Origin: Acidimicrobiia bacterium
GTDB lineage: Bacteria > Actinomycetota > Acidimicrobiia > Acidimicrobiales > AC-14
NCBI GenBank assembly: GCA_019243595.1
Contig: JAFAUA010000323.1
Span: 1-16,127 of the forward strand
Direction of reading: 5' to 3'
Length of the DNA: 16,127 nucleotides
This document shows, in pieces, positions 13,892 through 16,127 of this stretch (positions are counted from its first letter, which is position 1; each line of letters opens with the position of its first letter). The translations under genes and the position numbers were made by a program. The notes under the pieces were generated by a model, which was given only the letters and a program-made list of their open reading frames with translations, did not search any database and had not been told where the DNA came from.

Positions 13892-14203
13892 CTAGTCGGC
13901 GGTCTGCTTGTAGCGGGCCAGCCGCTCGATCTGCTCGATCGAGCGTGGCTGCCGGCGGAAACGCGAGGCGATGTCGGACGCCGAGGCGCCGTTGTCACGC
14001 CACTTGAGCACCCGCCGCTCGACGGGGCGGAGGGGCTGCGGGCGGCGCTCGTCGGTGTCCCGCGGCACGCGTGCGAGGGCAAGGACCCGCCGGACGAAAC
14101 CGGGGGTCTTACGGAAGCGTCGGGCGATCTCCTCGTGCCCAACGCCTTCGTCGGACAGGCGGAGCATGCGGCGCTCGATCGGGGTGAAGCCGTTGTCGGC
14201 CAT
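13892..14203 (-). CDS. Small basic protein with two tandem helix-turn-helix-like repeats
   Basis: 103 aa, not recognised by name. It consists of two 40-residue units, 6-45 and 58-97, that align without gaps with 16 identities: each has PxERRxL, D-G, an IAxRFR stretch and ends LAR. The pattern of a helix, a DxG turn, then EEIARRFRKTPGFVRRVL resembles sigma-70 region 4 or LuxR-type HTH, so DNA binding is likely. The linker 46-57 is rich in Arg, Asp and Pro. The start ATG 14203 is chosen because TAGCCT ends 7 nt upstream and because MADNG leads directly into repeat 1; a longer open frame upstream would run into the DUF971 gene. It lies 10 bp downstream of the DUF971 gene and may be co-transcribed with it as well as from its own promoter. 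Role as a regulator is inference. Confidence 0.75.
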   Translation of the reverse strand: MADNGFTPIERRMLRLSDEGVGHEEIARRFRKTPGFVRRVLALARVPRDTDERRPQPLRPVERRVLKWRDNGASASDIASRFRRQPRSIEQIERLARYKQTAD

Positions 14204-14210
14204 GGGTTGC

Positions 14211-14216
14211 AGGCTA
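14211..14216 (-). promoter_or_regulatory. -10 element of the duplicated-HTH gene, overlapping the DUF971 stop codon
   Basis: Minus-strand TAGCCT (14216-14211) ends 7 nt before ATG 14203. Its first three bases are the TAG stop of the DUF971 gene. It decides the start of the small HTH gene and predicts a leaderless mRNA. Confidence 0.55.
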
Positions 14217-14525
14217 CCCATCACCTTCAGTCCACGCTCGCAGCACGTCCCAGGCATAGATGCCCGTGCTGTGGCCGTCGTTCCAGGTCAGGCTGATGCC
14301 CCACGCCCCGACCAGCTCGGCGCCCTCGGCGCGCAGCGGCTGCGGGCTCGTCGGCTTGGGCCACACCTCGGCGCCCTGTTCGCGGAGCCCGCGGCATTCT
14401 GCGCACGGGCAGTTCACCCGCAGCTCTTCGAGACCGAAGCGGGAGACGACGTCGTCGTCCCACACGATCGTCAGGGCCCGGTCGCGCTCGAGGTCGATGG
14501 TGGCGGGCTCGTGCGAGGTGGACAT
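14214..14525 (-). CDS. DUF971 (GBBH-like N-terminal domain) protein
   Basis: 103 aa. DUF971 is a small metal-binding-type domain also found at the N-terminus of gamma-butyrobetaine hydroxylase; stand-alone bacterial copies lack a firm function, though some are linked to Fe-S or Mrp-type proteins. Visible marks are LTIVWDD near the start, ELRVNCPCAECRG (C39, C41, C44 giving CxCxxC) and the closing block GISLTWNDGHSTGIYAWDVLR. The protein is a complete single domain. ATG 14525 gives the normal N-terminus; there is no Shine-Dalgarno. Upstream candidates for a -10 are TACGCA (14535-14530, 4 nt away, too close) and CACACT (14540-14535, 9 nt away), both weak. It diverges from the second LLM oxidoreductase, with 23 bp between starts, and lies 10 bp upstream of the small HTH gene. 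Confidence 0.9.
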   Translation of the reverse strand: MSTSHEPATIDLERDRALTIVWDDDVVSRFGLEELRVNCPCAECRGLREQGAEVWPKPTSPQPLRAEGAELVGAWGISLTWNDGHSTGIYAWDVLRAWTEGDG

Positions 14526-14533
14526 GCCATGCG

Positions 14534-14539
14534 TAGTGT
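14534..14539 (+). promoter_or_regulatory. -10 element of the second LLM oxidoreductase (leaderless)
   Basis: TAGTGT fits TANNNT and ends 9 nt before ATG 14549. Its TA step (14534-14535) is also the TA of the weaker opposing TACGCA facing the DUF971 gene, repeating the arrangement seen at 2632 and 4040. Confidence 0.55.
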
Positions 14540-14548
14540 GCCCGGCAT

Positions 14549-15445
14549 ATGGAGTTCGGACTGCATCTTCCCAACGCCGGCCCCTTCGCCAACGGCGCCG
14601 ACATCATCCGCACCGCGAAGACGGCCGAGGAGCTCGGCTTCCATTCGGTCTGGCTGTTCGACCACTTGTTCACGCCGACCAACCTGGAGTCGAAGTACCC
14701 GTACACGCCCGATGGCTCGTATCCGATGCTGCCGGAGTTCCCCTTCTACGACCCGGTCTCGGTCATGGCCTCGCTGGCGGGCGCGACCGAGCGCATCAAG
14801 TTCGGCACCCGCGTGCTCATCGCCGCTTACCGCCATCCGGTCGTGCTCGCCAAGGAACTGGCGACCACCGACGCCATCGCCGGCGGTCGCATGATCCTGG
14901 GCGTCGGCGCCGGGTGGATGTCCGAGGAGTTCGACGCCGTCGACGTCCCGATGGAGCAGCGCTTCGCCCGCCTCGACGAGCACATCGCCCTCATGCGTGA
15001 GGCATGGCAGAAGGGCACCGTCGCCCACGAGGGCCGCTTCTACTCCCACGTCGAGGCCGGATTCGGCCCCCAGCCGCCCCAGCCCGGCAACACCATCCCG
15101 GTGATCGTCGGCGGTCACGGCGACGCCGCCCTCCGCCGCGCCGCCCGCTGGGGCGACGGGTGGGCGGTGTCCGCCGCGGGCGACAAGCTGGCGGCCGACC
15201 CCGAAGGTGCCGTGCGCGAGCGGATGGACACGCTCAAGCGCTTCTGCGAGGAAGAGAGCCGCTCGTTCGAGGACCTCCTGCTCGTCGGTCAGGCCTTCCT
15301 CGGCGCGTCCGCCGAATCGCTCCGAGCCCAGGCCGACCTCGGCATCGACGTCATCGACCTGATGACGTTCGCCCCCGCCGACCAGGTGATCGACGAGGCC
15401 ACCAAGTTCATGAACGAGGTGGCCCCGGCCCTCAGTTCGAGCTAG
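14549..15445 (+). CDS. LLM class F420-dependent oxidoreductase, second copy
   Basis: 298 aa luciferase-like TIM-barrel enzyme, likely F420-dependent and of the Rv2161c-like type. It starts MEFGLHLPNAGPFANG, has AEELGFHSVWLFDHLF (about 30-45), the core HPVVLAKELATTDAIAGGRMILGVGAGW, then EEFDAVDVPMEQRFARLDE and IPVIVGGHGDAALRRAARWGDGW. These are the conserved cofactor-pocket segments of the family. It is clearly distinct from the copy at 4055, so the two probably act on different substrates. ATG 14549 is directly at the first strand and 9 nt from TAGTGT. It is a single-gene unit ending in a 49-bp convergent gap before the beta-helix gene. Reaction unknown; F420 rather than FMN is inferred from subfamily resemblance. 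Confidence 0.92.
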   Translation: MEFGLHLPNAGPFANGADIIRTAKTAEELGFHSVWLFDHLFTPTNLESKYPYTPDGSYPMLPEFPFYDPVSVMASLAGATERIKFGTRVLIAAYRHPVVLAKELATTDAIAGGRMILGVGAGWMSEEFDAVDVPMEQRFARLDEHIALMREAWQKGTVAHEGRFYSHVEAGFGPQPPQPGNTIPVIVGGHGDAALRRAARWGDGWAVSAAGDKLAADPEGAVRERMDTLKRFCEEESRSFEDLLLVGQAFLGASAESLRAQADLGIDVIDLMTFAPADQVIDEATKFMNEVAPALSSS

Positions 15446-15452
15446 CCATCGC

Positions 15453-15465
15453 CGCCCAAGGGGCG
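15453..15465. terminator. Short GC hairpin in the LLM2/beta-helix convergent gap
   Basis: CGCCC-AAG-GGGCG forms a 5-bp stem with a 3-nt loop, 8 nt after the oxidoreductase stop and about 30 nt beyond the convergent gene's stop. No T run follows on either strand, so it is only a candidate weak bidirectional terminator. The rest of the 49-bp gap shows nothing else. Confidence 0.35.
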
Positions 15466-15494
15466 TTACGCGCAGCGGAGAAACCGATTCGCAG

Positions 15495-16127
15495 TCAGCC
15501 GGTGCAGCCAGGAACGCTGCCTGGTGGCGCGCAGTTGTTGGGCGTGTTGGCCGAGACCGCCGAAGTCTTCAGCGCCACGGAGCCAGAGTTGAAGATGCCT
15601 CCGCCATCGGCGGAGGCGTTGCCCGAGACGCTGGAGCTAGTGAGTGTCACGGTCGCTGAGTTGTTGAACACACCGCCGCCGTCCCCAGACGCTGTGTTGC
15701 TGGACACCCTGGAGTTGGTAAGCGACAGTGGCGTGGCATTGTCGTAGATGCCGCCGCCGCGGTCACCCGCGGTGTTGCCGAAGACCTTGGAGCTGGTGAC
15801 GCTCCAGGTTGTGCCGTCGACGTAGGCACCGCCGCCTGCAGCGTACGCCGTGTTGTTGGACACCGTGGAGTTGGTGATGGTTGCCGAGCCGACAGCCGCG
15901 ATGCCGCCGCCGCCATTGGCCGTGTTGTTGGACACCGTGGAATCCGTGAGGGTCAGCGTGCTGCCCAGGAGCCCAGCAATGCCTCCGCCAGCATCAGACC
16001 CGTTGCCCGAGACCGTGGAGCCCCGCACCGTGGCCGTTTGACCGGTATCGATGAAGATGCCGCCACCTTCACCACGGGTTGTGTTGCCCGAGACCCTGGC
16101 ACCATTGAGCGTCAGCGTGCCCTGGTC
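15495..16127 (-). CDS. C-terminal part of a beta-helix repeat protein (partial, runs off the window)
   Basis: 210 codons before the stop are visible and the frame is open to the window edge, so the true start lies beyond 16127. The visible part is seven coils of about 24-28 residues of the form T(L/I)T-x-STVSNNTA-xx-GGGI, then a final SANTPNNC and CxGSVPGC-like end with two cysteines. This is the pattern of secreted right-handed parallel beta-helix proteins (polymorphic-outer-membrane-protein or choice-of-anchor types) of Gram-positive actinomycetes. Such proteins are usually exported surface or adhesin-like proteins, or polysaccharide lyases; no catalytic residues are visible here. Base composition is lower in GC (about 60-65% in sampled lines) than the rest of the window. 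The GTG at 16028 is internal, not a start. Confidence 0.85.
   Translation of the reverse strand, partial: DQGTLTLNGARVSGNTTRGEGGGIFIDTGQTATVRGSTVSGNGSDAGGGIAGLLGSTLTLTDSTVSNNTANGGGGIAAVGSATITNSTVSNNTAYAAGGGAYVDGTTWSVTSSKVFGNTAGDRGGGIYDNATPLSLTNSRVSSNTASGDGGGVFNNSATVTLTSSSVSGNASADGGGIFNSGSVALKTSAVSANTPNNCAPPGSVPGCTG
15590..16080 (-). repeat. Tandem DNA repeats encoding beta-helix coils
   Basis: The coil-coding units are similar at DNA level. An identical 20-base stretch occurs at 15850-15869 and 15922-15941 (72 bp apart, one coil), with diverged versions near 15619, 15691, 15770 and 16000. Such in-phase repeats can expand or contract by recombination and can collapse in assemblies. Confidence 0.6.

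Noticed and set aside
13273..14142. 289-codon minus-strand frame covering the secreted-protein gene
   Set aside because: Arg/Gly repeats mirror the Ser/Thr linker codons of the other strand. The signal peptide and membrane helix on the plus strand are convincing.
14227..14706. Possible longer start for the DUF971 gene or an alternative frame reaching into the second LLM gene
   Set aside because: The extension is out of the DUF971 frame and antisense to the conserved LLM N-terminus. ATG 14525 gives the family's normal length.
15590..16080. Regular repeats that could suggest a CRISPR array
   Set aside because: Repeats are imperfect, in codon phase, and encode beta-helix coils. There are no unique spacers of constant length and no cas genes.

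Overview
The window is about 70% GC, densely coded on both strands, with intergenic gaps of 2 to 50 bases. It looks like chromosomal DNA of a high-GC actinomycete (Actinomycetota). The content supports this: a WS/DGAT acyltransferase, two F420-type luciferase-like oxidoreductases, an AdnA/AdnB-like helicase-nuclease pair in the mycobacterial order, an actinobacterial-style dUTPase/oligoribonuclease pair, GTG starts, and TANNNT -10 boxes lying 6 to 9 nt before start codons (leaderless transcription). Acidimicrobiia is my best guess within the phylum, but this is inference. I see no phage, IS element, CRISPR array or integration site.

Layout: tRNA-Gly(GCC) (minus, 45-120) lies just downstream of a WS/DGAT gene (minus, 137-1552). 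The latter diverges from a DUF429 gene (plus, 1571-2182), which converges on dut (minus, 2179-2619) with stop codons sharing one CTAG. dut diverges from orn (plus, 2647-3228). orn converges on, and overlaps by 76 bp, a diacylglycerol-kinase-like lipid kinase (minus, 3153-4028). That gene diverges from a plus-strand run: LLM oxidoreductase (4055), dienelactone hydrolase (4969), amidohydrolase-2 protein (5715) and glycerophosphodiester phosphodiesterase (6878). Next comes the adnA-adnB operon (7680-13218), then a secreted IPT-like protein with a Ser/Thr linker and a C-terminal membrane anchor (13252-13887). Two small minus-strand genes follow, a duplicated-HTH protein (13892-14203) and a DUF971 protein (14214-14525). 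The latter diverges from a second LLM oxidoreductase (14549-15445). The right edge holds the C-terminal part of a beta-helix repeat protein (minus, 15495 to beyond 16127).

Functionally these are mostly housekeeping neighbours: lipid storage and lipid phosphate metabolism (WS/DGAT, lipid kinase, GDPD), nucleotide and RNA hygiene (dut, orn), double-strand-break repair (adnAB), and a small F420/hydrolase group of unknown substrate. The most interesting features are in the architecture. Nearly every transcription-unit-leading gene has a leaderless promoter. Three divergent pairs have back-to-back -10 boxes sharing one TA step within 23 to 27 bp. A 17-bp imperfect inverted repeat in the orn/lipid-kinase overlap makes the two convergent proteins end in near-identical peptides. 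The AdnA-like subunit has a badly eroded ATPase motor but an intact Fe-S nuclease domain. I do not see a clear-cut new defence or metabolic system.
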